From assembly GCF_001465875.1 (NCBI RefSeq), contig NZ_LN901324.1, forward strand, positions 930,001 to 994,000: DNA of 64,000 nucleotides, given 5' to 3'. This document shows, one piece after another, positions 17,242 through 26,393 of this stretch. The stretch comes from Legionella saoudiensis. GTDB taxonomy: Bacteria > Pseudomonadota > Gammaproteobacteria > Legionellales > Legionellaceae. A program made the position numbers and the translations under genes. Every line of letters begins with the position of its first letter. Within the stretch, counting starts at the first letter, position 1. The notes under the pieces were generated by a model, which did no database searches, was not told the DNA's origin, and saw only the letters and a list, made by a program, of their open reading frames with translations.

Positions 17242-20164
17242 GACCTTCTTTAATTTCTATGGCAAGTGGTTCCACGGGTGGTTTAACATTTGCCGCTTTA
17301 AATTGAGCCGTAATCGCAAAGAGCACTTTTGATTGTACTTCAAAGCGTGAATGCAACTGCACATTAACATAGTAGCGCGCCTCAAACTCAATAAGTGCTT
17401 CATCGATTTTCTTGAGAAATACTTGCGCCGGAGGATCAGGTACAATTTCAGGAATAATTGCTAAGACATCGAGAATTAATTGCTGAATCATTACCGGGTC
17501 ATCCGCACGGCTTACCTTAATTGGAACAACTGAACGTACAATACCATCCTGATGAGTCCAGTTAGTAAATGGCTTGTTAAATGTTTCTGCATTCGGAATT
17601 AATATTTCCATGTTATCCCAAGACGAAACACGCATGCAGCGGATACCAATGTGTTTTACTTGGCCTTCATGCTCACCAATCGTAATTAAATCCCCTTCCC
17701 GCACCGGCCGTTCAATCAACAGCATCAAGCCACCAACAATATTGCTGGCAAAATCGCGCAAACCAAAACCCATACCAACAGCAAGTCCCCCAATAATCAT
17801 GGACATTCCGCTAAAATCAAAGCCCCAAACATGCAAAGTAACAAACCCACCAATGAGTACTACTGCATATTGGCTGAAGACAGAAAGACTATTGCGGATA
17901 CCCACGTCTTTAGTGTTTTTAAATAACCAACGGTAACAAAACTCACGTGTCCATTTTGCTGCCCAGAAGAAAATGGCCAATAAAATTAAAAAGGCCAGCG
18001 TGCTGGCTACGGTAATATGAATCCCTGGCACATTGACAATAGTGGATTGCACCAGACGTTCTAAACTAATGATAACCCATGAATCAGAATTCCAGCCAAA
18101 TAAGTGACACAGCATACTAAAGCTGAAAAAAAGCATTCCTATACGTAAAATACTATCAATAGGCTTTAAAAAGACTTCGATCCACAACCAACCATTGCGT
18201 AAGGAAGAAATCATCCATTCCGAGAAGAGCTCAAGCGCATCAAAAAGTAATCCACGAGCGATAATATAAGTAACCAATACGATAAGTGCGTTGGCCTGAT
18301 ATTGACTCATCGTCCATGCTAGATTAATGAAGCCTGATAAACCAATTACCGCGGTAGAGAATACAGTAATAGGCACCAAAATAATTAACAAAGAGATTGC
18401 ATTTAGCACATAACGTCTCTTGTTTTTTAGTAATGGGTGGATCAAATAGCGTACCATCTCCCGGCTTTTCCAACCCACTACAGATACCGCCAAGAGGAAC
18501 AACATAAATAAACGGTTAAATATGTCTTGAAGCAATAAGGATAAAGGCAATAAATGACCAATAGTCATCAGCGCAGTAGTCCATCCTCCAAACAATAAAA
18601 GCCACTTTAAACGATAGTAAAGTTTGACATCTTTACCTGAGGAATCAGACAGTGTCTCTAATAAAACCAAACGCGGGATTAAAATGGCAACGCGAAAGGT
18701 AAACCATACCGCAATAAGCTTCAGAACGAGCTGGTAATTAGAAAAAGAAATATGCGTCACATAGAATACCATCATCAGCATTGCAGTGAGACATAGATAA
18801 GGGATATTTCTTTGTACTAGCACCAGAAACCCATCGAGGAGATAGCCTGCTAAACGAGAACGTTCCTTATCGCTGCGCAACATTTTTAAAAAGCGATTTA
18901 ACATAAAGAACAGGCCTGCAATTAATGCCAGCCCTCCCCAGAACATCGTCAGAGCTAATGGGGTTAACCATAAGTAGCTGTCATAAACTTTCAGACTTAA
19001 GGTTTCTATATATCCATAAAACAAGCCAGGAATCGCCGCGATTTTTTTAACGATAATTGGCCAACTATTGATATTGTATTCAGCCAATGTCTGTCTTGAA
19101 GAAATTAATTGTTTTAATTGTGCCTGATAATCAGCTAATTTTTTTAGGGTTTCTTGTTTTTGAAGTCCAATCTCATTGAGGCGTTGCGTTAGCGTACCCA
19201 ACAACGTTTTTACTGCCTTTTTTAGTTCCGGTGTTTTTATACTACTCATTTCGGAATTCAAAAAAGCACTGATTTGCTGCAGTGACTTTGCAATTTTATT
19301 ATATTGGTTCACTGCATCTTTATAAATATCAGTGACTAATTGTAAATTTTTACTGTCAGGGCTTTTAAGATAAATCATATCCGCCCGAACCACCATTTTT
19401 TGTGCACTTAAGGCATTCAATTCATATTGAATTGTTGCAATGTTTTGATTGTTAATTAACAAGCGTGTTTCATAATCGGCATCATTAGCGACGAGTACCG
19501 CTGCTTTTTTACCATTGGTCCTTGCCAGATCATTTTGATATAGCTTATTTAAATCCTGATTTAATTTATCTTTTATGGCTTTAATTTGCAGTAGTTTTTG
19601 CTCTAAAACATAGTTGGCATGCCATAATTGTAAATGTTTCCCTTCTTCTGTAAGTACTTCATGGAATTCTTTCGCAAGGGCTAAATTATCATTAATTAGC
19701 TGAGTCGCTTGCTTATTAATCGCCAGCAATACCTCCACCTTAGCCACCCGCTCTTCAATGGTAACTCCTTCTTTGACTATGGGTAATTGCTGTAAATGTT
19801 TTAAGCGTTGATTGAGATTGTTTTGTTCTATATTTTGTTGCTCTAAAAATCCATTTAAACTATCAATTTTAGCTACAGTCATCTTGAGTATTGAGGATAC
19901 TTGTGCCAGTTTCGCTTGATAGTCTTTTTCATCTTTAGGCTGCAGGTGTTGTTTCCCCTCTTTAATTGCGGCGATAAGGTGATTTTTTTCCTGTGCTAAA
20001 TATTCACTAAAATTCGCAGGCTTTTGCACAGGTGCTGCAGCAGATGTAGATTTTTTGGGTGCAGGCTCAGGTTTCGCTAAAGAATAGCTGGAATAGCATA
20101 GCGAAAAGAATAATAAAAAAAAGGCACAACACCAACAAGCAACGCTGGTGTTGTGACGAAACAT
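17216..20164 (-). CDS. MscK/KefA-type mechanosensitive channel
   Basis: A 982-residue large MscS-family channel of the inner membrane. Order: signal peptide (about 1-30, ending YSLAKPEPAP), a long periplasmic coiled-coil-rich domain (to ~380), about eleven membrane helices, and the MscS core with GGLAVGMGFGLRDFASNIVGG (pore helix TM3) and the beta domain RPVREGDLITIGEHEGQVKH. It opens under membrane tension to release solutes after hypo-osmotic shock. I placed the start at the ATG at 20164, one base after the aspS stop; a TTG at 20191 would add nine residues inside aspS. The 3' end overlaps mutH. Confidence 0.9.
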   Translation of the reverse strand: MFRHNTSVACWCCAFFLLFFSLCYSSYSLAKPEPAPKKSTSAAAPVQKPANFSEYLAQEKNHLIAAIKEGKQHLQPKDEKDYQAKLAQVSSILKMTVAKIDSLNGFLEQQNIEQNNLNQRLKHLQQLPIVKEGVTIEERVAKVEVLLAINKQATQLINDNLALAKEFHEVLTEEGKHLQLWHANYVLEQKLLQIKAIKDKLNQDLNKLYQNDLARTNGKKAAVLVANDADYETRLLINNQNIATIQYELNALSAQKMVVRADMIYLKSPDSKNLQLVTDIYKDAVNQYNKIAKSLQQISAFLNSEMSSIKTPELKKAVKTLLGTLTQRLNEIGLQKQETLKKLADYQAQLKQLISSRQTLAEYNINSWPIIVKKIAAIPGLFYGYIETLSLKVYDSYLWLTPLALTMFWGGLALIAGLFFMLNRFLKMLRSDKERSRLAGYLLDGFLVLVQRNIPYLCLTAMLMMVFYVTHISFSNYQLVLKLIAVWFTFRVAILIPRLVLLETLSDSSGKDVKLYYRLKWLLLFGGWTTALMTIGHLLPLSLLLQDIFNRLFMLFLLAVSVVGWKSREMVRYLIHPLLKNKRRYVLNAISLLIILVPITVFSTAVIGLSGFINLAWTMSQYQANALIVLVTYIIARGLLFDALELFSEWMISSLRNGWLWIEVFLKPIDSILRIGMLFFSFSMLCHLFGWNSDSWVIISLERLVQSTIVNVPGIHITVASTLAFLILLAIFFWAAKWTREFCYRWLFKNTKDVGIRNSLSVFSQYAVVLIGGFVTLHVWGFDFSGMSMIIGGLAVGMGFGLRDFASNIVGGLMLLIERPVREGDLITIGEHEGQVKHIGIRCMRVSSWDNMEILIPNAETFNKPFTNWTHQDGIVRSVVPIKVSRADDPVMIQQLILDVLAIIPEIVPDPPAQVFLKKIDEALIEFEARYYVNVQLHSRFEVQSKVLFAITAQFKAANVKPPVEPLAIEIKEGHGQLVTKN

Positions 20165-20165
20165 A

Positions 20166-21947
20166 CTATTTTGTCGATTTAGTTGGAGCAAGTCTTATTC
20201 CTAATTCATTAAGCTGTGCACTATTAGCCGGTGATGGTGCACTGGTTAAAAGACAGGAAGCCGTTTGAGTTTTAGGAAATGCGATTACGTCTCTAATTGA
20301 AGTAGAATCCGTAAGCAACATCGCTAAACGATCGATACCTAAGGCGATACCACCATGTGGCGGAGCCCCGTATTGTAAGGCATCAAGTAAAAAGCCAAAC
20401 TTCTCTTGAGCTTCTTGTTCATTAATTCCAAGCAAATTAAATACAGCTTTCTGTAAATCGGACTGATGAATACGAATGGATCCACCACCAATTTCATAGC
20501 CGTTTATTACTATATCATAAGCTTTAGCTAAAGTGTGAGTAGGATTTGCACATAATGACTCCGGAGACAACTCTTTTGGCGAGGTGAACGGATGGTGCAT
20601 CGCTTGTAACCTATTGTTTTCATGGTCCATTTCAAACATTGGCCAATCAACAATCCATAAAAGCTCCCATTTATCACTAAGCAGCTTTCTATCATGGCCT
20701 AACTTGATACGTAACGCGCCCATTGCCTCATTTACGATATGAGTCTTGTCTGAACCAAAGAACACAACGTCTCCGGTTTCTGCTTCCACTCGGTTAAGGA
20801 TTCCTTGAACAATTTCTTCCGAAAGGAACTTAAGAATGGGTGATTGTAAACCTTCCATCCCTTTGCTGCGGTCATTAACTTTGATGTAAGCCAAGCCTTT
20901 AGCACCGTAAATACCTACAAAACTACCGTAATCATCCAGCTCTTTTCTACTTAACTCATTGCCTTTAGGAAGCTTTAATGCCACAACCCTTGAGTCTGCA
21001 TCATTAGCCGCGGTAGAAAATACTTTAAAATCACATGTTTTAACCAGATCAGCAACATCCACCAACTCCAGTGGGTTACGCATGTCCGGCTTATCACTAC
21101 CAAAACGGCGCATTGCTTCAGAGTAGGCCATTCTGGGTAACTTTTCCGGTAAATCAACATTAAGGATTTCTTTGAATACTAGTTTTAACAAGCCTTCAAT
21201 TAAATTTTGAATGTCCATTTCGTCAATAAAGGACATCTCGATATCAAGCTGAGTAAATTCAGGTTGGCGGTCAGCGCGCAAATCTTCGTCACGGAAACAA
21301 CGAACAATTTGATAATACTTATCAAAACCCGACACCATCAATAATTGCTTAAACAACTGCGGTGATTGCGGTAATGCATAAAACTCACCAGGGTGCACAC
21401 GTGATGGAACCAAATAGTCGCGCGCGCCTTCAGGGGTTGCCTTGGTCAACATAGGGGTTTCGATATCGAGAAAGCCTTGTTGGTTTAAATAGTTGCGTAT
21501 GCAGGTGTTTAGTTGATGTCTTAACTGCAATTTTGCCTGCATTGAAGGACGGCGCAAATCAATGTAGCGGTATTTATAACGTAAGTCTTCATTTACTGTT
21601 TGGAAATCATCAGGTAAAAATGGCGGTGTAGGCGATTGATTTAGAATTTCTAGCTTAGTACCTAGAACTTCGACTCGGCCTGTTGCCATGGCCTCATTAA
21701 TCATGCCCTCAGGTCGATTGCGTACAACTCCAGTAATGGCTACAACAAACTCAGAACGCAGCTTTTCTGCAACTGCAAAAATCTCCTGATTTTCTGGTTC
21801 ATATACCACTTGCAGTAAGCCTGTACGATCGCGGATATCTAGAAATATAACCCCTCCATGATCACGTCGATGATGTACCCATCCACACACAGTAACTTCT
21901 TTACCTAAACTAGATTCATCCACTCCCAAACAGTAGTGTGTACGCAT
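20166..21947 (-). CDS. aspS: Aspartyl-tRNA synthetase
   Basis: A 593-residue bacterial-type class II synthetase. The N-terminal OB fold carries [21 protein letters not shown]. The catalytic core has motif 2 ([20 protein letters not shown]) and motif 3 ([13 protein letters not shown]), with the GAD insertion between them. Length agrees with E. coli AspRS (590). It charges tRNA-Asp and may be non-discriminating (Asp/Asn) where AsnRS is missing. It lies between an FmdB-type gene (63-base gap) and the mscK-like gene (one-base gap), forming the core of a leftward operon. Confidence 0.97.
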   Translation of the reverse strand: MRTHYCLGVDESSLGKEVTVCGWVHHRRDHGGVIFLDIRDRTGLLQVVYEPENQEIFAVAEKLRSEFVVAITGVVRNRPEGMINEAMATGRVEVLGTKLEILNQSPTPPFLPDDFQTVNEDLRYKYRYIDLRRPSMQAKLQLRHQLNTCIRNYLNQQGFLDIETPMLTKATPEGARDYLVPSRVHPGEFYALPQSPQLFKQLLMVSGFDKYYQIVRCFRDEDLRADRQPEFTQLDIEMSFIDEMDIQNLIEGLLKLVFKEILNVDLPEKLPRMAYSEAMRRFGSDKPDMRNPLELVDVADLVKTCDFKVFSTAANDADSRVVALKLPKGNELSRKELDDYGSFVGIYGAKGLAYIKVNDRSKGMEGLQSPILKFLSEEIVQGILNRVEAETGDVVFFGSDKTHIVNEAMGALRIKLGHDRKLLSDKWELLWIVDWPMFEMDHENNRLQAMHHPFTSPKELSPESLCANPTHTLAKAYDIVINGYEIGGGSIRIHQSDLQKAVFNLLGINEQEAQEKFGFLLDALQYGAPPHGGIALGIDRLAMLLTDSTSIRDVIAFPKTQTASCLLTSAPSPANSAQLNELGIRLAPTKSTK

Positions 21948-22010
21948 AAAAACCGCCTATATAAATTTTATTAAGATTTGGAACCATTACCAAAAATTCT
22001 GAAATACTGC

Positions 22011-22280
22011 CTAGTCCGTGCTGGTCGATTTAGTATCGGAATCAGCTTTTGCAGGAGTAGTTTCTTTACTTGTAGAAGTAGTTGGCGAAGTACTGCTTTT
22101 GTCTTTGAAATCAGTAGCATACCAACCCGTTCCTTTTAACTGGAAACCTGCTGCAGAAATCAATTTAATTACTGTATTCTTTCCACATTCTGGACATTGC
22201 TTGACAGGTTCATCACTGATTTTTTGCATTAAATCAAAATGATGATGACAATTTGTACATTGATATTCATAAATTGGCAT
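22011..22280 (-). CDS. FmdB family zinc-ribbon protein
   Basis: An 89-residue small protein starting [19 protein letters not shown]. Paired cysteines (CTNC and CPECG) form the CxxC...CxxC zinc ribbon of the FmdB family, followed by an [18 protein letters not shown] block and a low-complexity Ser/Thr/Lys tail. Such proteins are often encoded just before aspS in gammaproteobacteria; they are proposed regulators but their role is unproven. I chose the ATG at 22280, where the family's MPIYEY start lies, over an upstream in-frame start at 22295. Confidence 0.9.
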   Translation of the reverse strand: MPIYEYQCTNCHHHFDLMQKISDEPVKQCPECGKNTVIKLISAAGFQLKGTGWYATDFKDKSSTSPTTSTSKETTPAKADSDTKSTSTD

Positions 22281-22408
22281 CGAAAACAACTCCATTAACT
22301 TCAGTTTAATAAATTCAACCTTTAATTATAGCCAAGTCAAACGGGATGGACAATATACTTTAAATCCCTGACTCACCATTTTGAACATAGTAAGGTAACG
22401 CCTTCCAC

Positions 22409-23536
22409 TTATAATTTAAAAAACATTTTCCGTCTATATAAAAATGCTGCAAAAAGAAAATTTATAAAAAGAAAGAGTAAAGAATAAAATAACGAAGCAT
22501 TTTCCTGGCTGAAGCTACCAAATAAATATTCAGAAATAGCGACACGTATATTATCAGAAGCTCCATTGACCATAGTTACCTTGAATACAGCTTGTAATTT
22601 AAGCAACAACACATGGATAATAAAAATAAGAAGCGCATTCATGCCAAAAATTTTAAAGGGTAAAGCACATTTACTGTACCCTAATATATCGATTATATAA
22701 AAGCACAAAGCAAAGCCACAAAGGGAAACTCCTCCTACCCATAAAACAAAAGAGCTCGTCCATAAATTCTTATTAATTGGAAAGCTATAGCCCCAAAACC
22801 AGCCTAATAAAAGAAAAATACATCCCGCCAATACCATTAAGGTGCACTTTTTTTGCTTCGTGTATGAGGTAAGGAGCAAGCTTCCCGTTAATAGACCCAG
22901 TAAGGTGGTCGCAATTGCTGGGATAGTACTTAATAAGCCCTCTGGATCAAAATTTTTGTAGTAATGAGGTGGTGATAAAAGCTTTTGATCAATATAAAGC
23001 ACCCAATTATTCGTCATACTTAAGGGAGCCCCTACTCCTCCGGGTACGGGTATAAAAACCATCAGATACCAATAGCCTACAAGTAGGGCAACAAAGAAAA
23101 TAGCTTGCGTCCTGACAGAAGTATTTAAGTAGATAAGAGAACACAAAAAATAACAAATCGCGATACGCTGTAGGATTCCATAAATGCGAATGGTTGAATC
23201 AAAATGCAAAGGAAATGCATTTAAAAAAAGTCCAAATAAGAAGAGTAACACACTGCGTTTAAAAATATTTTTATAAACTTCCAAAGGCACTTTGGCGTTA
23301 GCCGCTTGCTGCCTTTTTAAGCTAATGACCGTTGTTACCCCAACGATGAATAAAAAAGAAGGAAAGACCAAATCGGCCAAAGTACAACCATTCCAAGCCG
23401 CATGGTCAAGTAAAGGGTAAGCTTCGTGGGTTCCCTGGCTGTTCACTAAAACCATTAATGCCATAGTTAAACCACGAAAGACGTCTAAAGATAATATACG
23501 TTCGGAGTTGCCATTCATGAAGGTTTGTTTCACCAT
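22409..23536 (-). CDS. NagX/HGSNAT-like membrane acyltransferase (DUF5009 type)
   Basis: A 375-residue multi-span inner-membrane protein with about ten helices. The N-terminus RILSLDVFRGLTMALMVLVN and the following LADLVFPSFLFIVGVTTVIS are hallmarks of the family related to human heparan-alpha-glucosaminide N-acetyltransferase and bacterial NagX. These transfer acetyl groups from cytoplasmic acetyl-CoA to sugars across the membrane. The acceptor here is unknown; envelope glycans are plausible. Two start codons six codons apart (23536 and 23518) both lack a good ribosome site. Confidence 0.83.
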   Translation of the reverse strand: MVKQTFMNGNSERILSLDVFRGLTMALMVLVNSQGTHEAYPLLDHAAWNGCTLADLVFPSFLFIVGVTTVISLKRQQAANAKVPLEVYKNIFKRSVLLFLFGLFLNAFPLHFDSTIRIYGILQRIAICYFLCSLIYLNTSVRTQAIFFVALLVGYWYLMVFIPVPGGVGAPLSMTNNWVLYIDQKLLSPPHYYKNFDPEGLLSTIPAIATTLLGLLTGSLLLTSYTKQKKCTLMVLAGCIFLLLGWFWGYSFPINKNLWTSSFVLWVGGVSLCGFALCFYIIDILGYSKCALPFKIFGMNALLIFIIHVLLLKLQAVFKVTMVNGASDNIRVAISEYLFGSFSQENASLFYSLLFLFINFLFAAFLYRRKMFFKL

Positions 23537-23661
23537 TATAAGGGGTAATAGTTTTCAGGGATGCTTCAAAATCTACTCTCCCCGTGCAGGTTGAAACAAC
23601 ACGAGGGACGTAACGTTGTATTTGCAAGAACTATTACTAAATAATGTCATCATAGCATATG

Positions 23662-24564
23662 CTAAATGCTCTTCAAACCACGCACAGGCACATCCAAATG
23701 ATAAACATAATGCTTGATAATCTGCTCTGCTTGTTCACTGGTTAGGGGTTTACTAATCGCCCCTTCCATAAAATAATGCCGGCAATCGTATTTAACCACA
23801 TCAGCCTCATAACCGGTTAAGGCAATAATTGGCACGTGAAATTTCGTGTCTTTTTCTTTTTGTCTTAATTGCTTCGCTACTATATAGCCTGAGGAGTCCT
23901 CCAAGCCAATATCCATCAAGACTAAGTCATATTTGCCAGGCTGAAATAACTTAAGGGCGTTATCTGCCGTTTCAGCAATATCCACATGGCAATTTAAGGA
24001 AGTAAGCAAGGCTTTTTCAACATTTTGGGCAATGACATTATCCTCAACCATTAGTACTGTCGGTAAGTGCCCTTCTTTTATCGCTGTTTGTGTCTCTTGC
24101 TCTGCATCTTCAACTACGGGTGTTGAGGCGGCAAGTTCTTTGCTCATACTTACATCCGTTAAGATTACGACTAAACCTATAATCTCTTTTTGCAGATCAA
24201 AGATTGGCACCCGCGACGAATGAAAATAAAATACTTTACCATTTTGGTTCTGAATGGGCTCTTCTTCGATGTGATGTTGTGACTCCCCAGAAAAAAGCAC
24301 CTTCATATCTTCTAATTTTAAAGCCTCGATCCGCGCTTCATCCCAATGGGCAAACTCAACCATTTTTTGATAAGGAGTGCCATCAAAGTCCTTTAGCTTC
24401 TTCAAACCCAATAAATCGCGAAAATTACTATTGCAGCCCTTCAAATTACATTCCATATCAACCCAATAAACAATATTAGGCATTGCGTTGATAATTTCCA
24501 TGTAATAATGGTTAATGGCCTCAATTTCATCTTGTCTGTAAACATTTTTGCCGTGGGGGGACAT
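23662..24564 (-). CDS. PAS domain plus receiver domain protein
   Basis: A 300-residue cytoplasmic signalling protein. A PAS domain covers about 18-140 (INAMPNIVYWVDMECNLKGC, ending IGLVVILTDVS). The receiver domain covers about 167-290 and is complete: acidic pair E174/D175, phospho-acceptor D218 in DLVLMDIG, T250 and K272 in AISKPLT. There is no histidine kinase or DNA-binding domain, so it must be phosphorylated by another kinase and act through contacts. The layout resembles a hybrid sensor kinase that has lost its kinase core. No partner kinase gene is nearby. Confidence 0.87.
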   Translation of the reverse strand: MSPHGKNVYRQDEIEAINHYYMEIINAMPNIVYWVDMECNLKGCNSNFRDLLGLKKLKDFDGTPYQKMVEFAHWDEARIEALKLEDMKVLFSGESQHHIEEEPIQNQNGKVFYFHSSRVPIFDLQKEIIGLVVILTDVSMSKELAASTPVVEDAEQETQTAIKEGHLPTVLMVEDNVIAQNVEKALLTSLNCHVDIAETADNALKLFQPGKYDLVLMDIGLEDSSGYIVAKQLRQKEKDTKFHVPIIALTGYEADVVKYDCRHYFMEGAISKPLTSEQAEQIIKHYVYHLDVPVRGLKSI

Positions 24565-24691
24565 GCAATAGCTCCGCTTATTGTGTTTGCATGTAAAGTA
24601 TAGTACAGATTAACTAGTTCAAATTAAAAATGAAGGAGTTAATTAATAATATAAAGAAGAGGTAGCAAACTACCTCTTGGAGAATAAGTGA

Positions 24692-24898
24692 TTACTCACC
24701 AGCACAGCCTTTGCAGCCTTTGCAACCAGCCTCGCCTTTACAGCCTTTGCAGCCTTTGCATCCATTGTCACCTGCACAACCTTTGCACGCTTTACAGCTA
24801 GCTGCTGGAGTAGCGGCTTCATCAGCATAAGCAACAGAAACTACAGGTGCAGCTAATACGGTTAACAGAGCAGCTACAGCCATTGTTGTTTTTTTCAT
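24692..24898 (-). CDS. Secreted cysteine-repeat peptide (CxxCxxC triplets)
   Basis: A 68-residue peptide. Residues 1-25 are a clear signal peptide (MKKTTMAVAALLTVLAAPVV, then SVAYA). The mature part holds nine cysteines arranged as three CxxCxxC clusters: CKACKGC, CKGCKGC, CKGCKGC, separated by AGDNG and KGEAG. The ribosome site AAGGGA precedes the ATG. The composition suggests metal binding in the periplasm (metallothionein-like) or a modified copper-buffering peptide. No MNIO (DUF692) or partner gene, nor any other maturation gene, is adjacent. I do not recognise an exact family. Confidence 0.75.
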   Translation of the reverse strand: MKKTTMAVAALLTVLAAPVVSVAYADEAATPAASCKACKGCAGDNGCKGCKGCKGEAGCKGCKGCAGE

Positions 24899-25044
24899 AA
24901 TATGACTTTCCCTTGGTGGTTAATGAGCATTTAAACTCACTCAAGATATTAGCAAAGAATTTATGAAGTTTCTTCTTATTTGTATAAAAATAAGTCCTTT
25001 ATTGGTTGATTTCAATTCATCCTGGCTCAACAACAGACTGTAGT

Positions 25045-25890
25045 TTAAGAAACCTCACTTTTTGATGCACGTAACAAAAATCGATCCAGCATTTTTGTAC
25101 TTAAGATCCGTTTTAAAAAAATTAACAAATGCGCAGGAAAAGTAACCGGATATTTTGCACGAGGATTCTTTGATTCAATTGCATGAATCAACTTATGAAT
25201 GACAGCTTCCGGTGTTTTGGTAAAAAATGACTTAGAACCCGTTTGTTTATGCGCCGCAATAAGCTTGCTATATTGTGCATTAAAATAACTTTTTTCAGGA
25301 TGAAGAGTCGTGAGTGTGCCTTCAACACAATTATCACGAAAACGGCTCTCAATAGGGCCTGGCTCAATCGTAATTACTTTGATTCCCGACGATTTAAGCT
25401 CCAACCTCAACGTATCACTTAAGCCCTCGACAGCATACTTCGAAGCATTGTATGCGCCGCGAAATGGAAGGCTAATAATGCCAAGAATCGAACTAATATT
25501 AATTATTCGTCCCTCTCCCTGTTGCCGCATTACCGGAATTGCCAGTGCGCTAAGCTCCAATAATCCAAAAACATTTGTCTCAAATTGCTGACGTAATGTC
25601 TCACGAGATACATCCTCCAATGCACCAACCTGACCATAACCGGCATTATTTATTAAAACATCGAGGCGACCGTCTGTTTTAACCAGTACTTCAGCAAAGG
25701 CGGTTTTGATTGACTCCGAGTCATTTACATCTAAAAGAACGGTATCTAATCCTAAAGCGATAAGGTGTTGCTGATCTTCCTTCTTTCTACACGAAGCAAT
25801 TACTTGATATCCTTTTTTCTGTAACGCTTGTGCCGCATCTAAGCCAATGCCACTAGAGCAACCTGTAATTAATATTGTTTTTTTATTCAT
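25045..25890 (-). CDS. Short-chain dehydrogenase/reductase
   Basis: A 281-residue classical SDR. The cofactor motif TGCSSGIG lies at about 9-16, NNAG near 85, and the catalytic Ser-Tyr-Lys as ISSILG...YNASKYAVEG. Sequence order suits the SDR group often annotated as SDR family oxidoreductase YbbO/DhrS-like. It probably reduces a carbonyl with NADPH; the substrate is unknown. It stands alone between the Cys-repeat peptide gene and a divergent secreted-protein gene. Confidence 0.88.
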   Translation of the reverse strand: MNKKTILITGCSSGIGLDAAQALQKKGYQVIASCRKKEDQQHLIALGLDTVLLDVNDSESIKTAFAEVLVKTDGRLDVLINNAGYGQVGALEDVSRETLRQQFETNVFGLLELSALAIPVMRQQGEGRIINISSILGIISLPFRGAYNASKYAVEGLSDTLRLELKSSGIKVITIEPGPIESRFRDNCVEGTLTTLHPEKSYFNAQYSKLIAAHKQTGSKSFFTKTPEAVIHKLIHAIESKNPRAKYPVTFPAHLLIFLKRILSTKMLDRFLLRASKSEVS

Positions 25891-25972
25891 AATTAAAATC
25901 GCCTGTGAAAAAATTAATCATTTAATTTTATAGTCTATAATTCTCATAGAATAACAAAAAAGGACCTCTATC

Positions 25973-26287
25973 ATGGAACGAGCAAAAACTAAAAACAGTA
26001 GTGCATTATCAATACTTCTTTTTTCTTTTGTACTCATAATTGGCGGAGGACTATACAACACTGCTAAAGCTGAAACCTTGCCAGCATCTCCCTTAGCTGG
26101 CCAACAACTTGCCTATTTTGTAGGCTATCATACTAATGCTCCTGTCTACATCGGGCCTCGTGTTCATCATCACCGAAGCGTTCGCTGGACAGGCTGGAGA
26201 TATGTGGGTCGTGGTTGCCGTCAAAATTGCTTAGTAGATCGTTGGAGTGGTCGTGTTATACGATGCAATCGTGTTTGCCGTAGATAA
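25973..26287 (+). CDS. Small secreted Arg/Cys-rich protein
   Basis: A 104-residue protein. A hydrophobic N-terminal segment (about 11-32, ILLFSFVLIIGGGLYNTAKA) looks like a signal peptide with an AKA-A cut site. The mature end is basic with tyrosine, tryptophan and four cysteines (GCRQNC, IRCNRVC), suggesting a disulfide-linked periplasmic or surface protein. The start is preceded by AAAGGACC. I do not recognise a named family; its YVGRGCRQNC-type C-terminus looks like a conserved small domain. Confidence 0.6.
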   Translation: MERAKTKNSSALSILLFSFVLIIGGGLYNTAKAETLPASPLAGQQLAYFVGYHTNAPVYIGPRVHHHRSVRWTGWRYVGRGCRQNCLVDRWSGRVIRCNRVCRR

Positions 26288-26354
26288 TAGTTAACGAGTA
26301 TTCGGTCCCGCCTAGGCTGGGGCTGTAAGCGCACTTAGTTCGAGTTACTCCAAT

Positions 26355-26374
26355 GCTGGGCTTTTCAGCCCAGC
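26355..26374. terminator. Hairpin between convergent genes
   Basis: GCTGGGC-ttttca-GCCCAGC is a 7-bp GC-rich stem-loop between the stops at 26287 and 26394. Confidence 0.6.
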
Positions 26375-26393
26375 CTACATCCAGGCACTATTC

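Noticed and set aside
20164..20191. TTG start for the mechanosensitive channel
   Set aside because: It would overlap aspS by 26 bases and put nine polar residues before the signal peptide; the ATG at 20164 is simpler.
24700..24790. Short tandem DNA repeats resembling a CRISPR or minisatellite
   Set aside because: They encode the repeated Cys-Lys-Gly units of a signal-peptide-bearing protein, so the repetition is coding.
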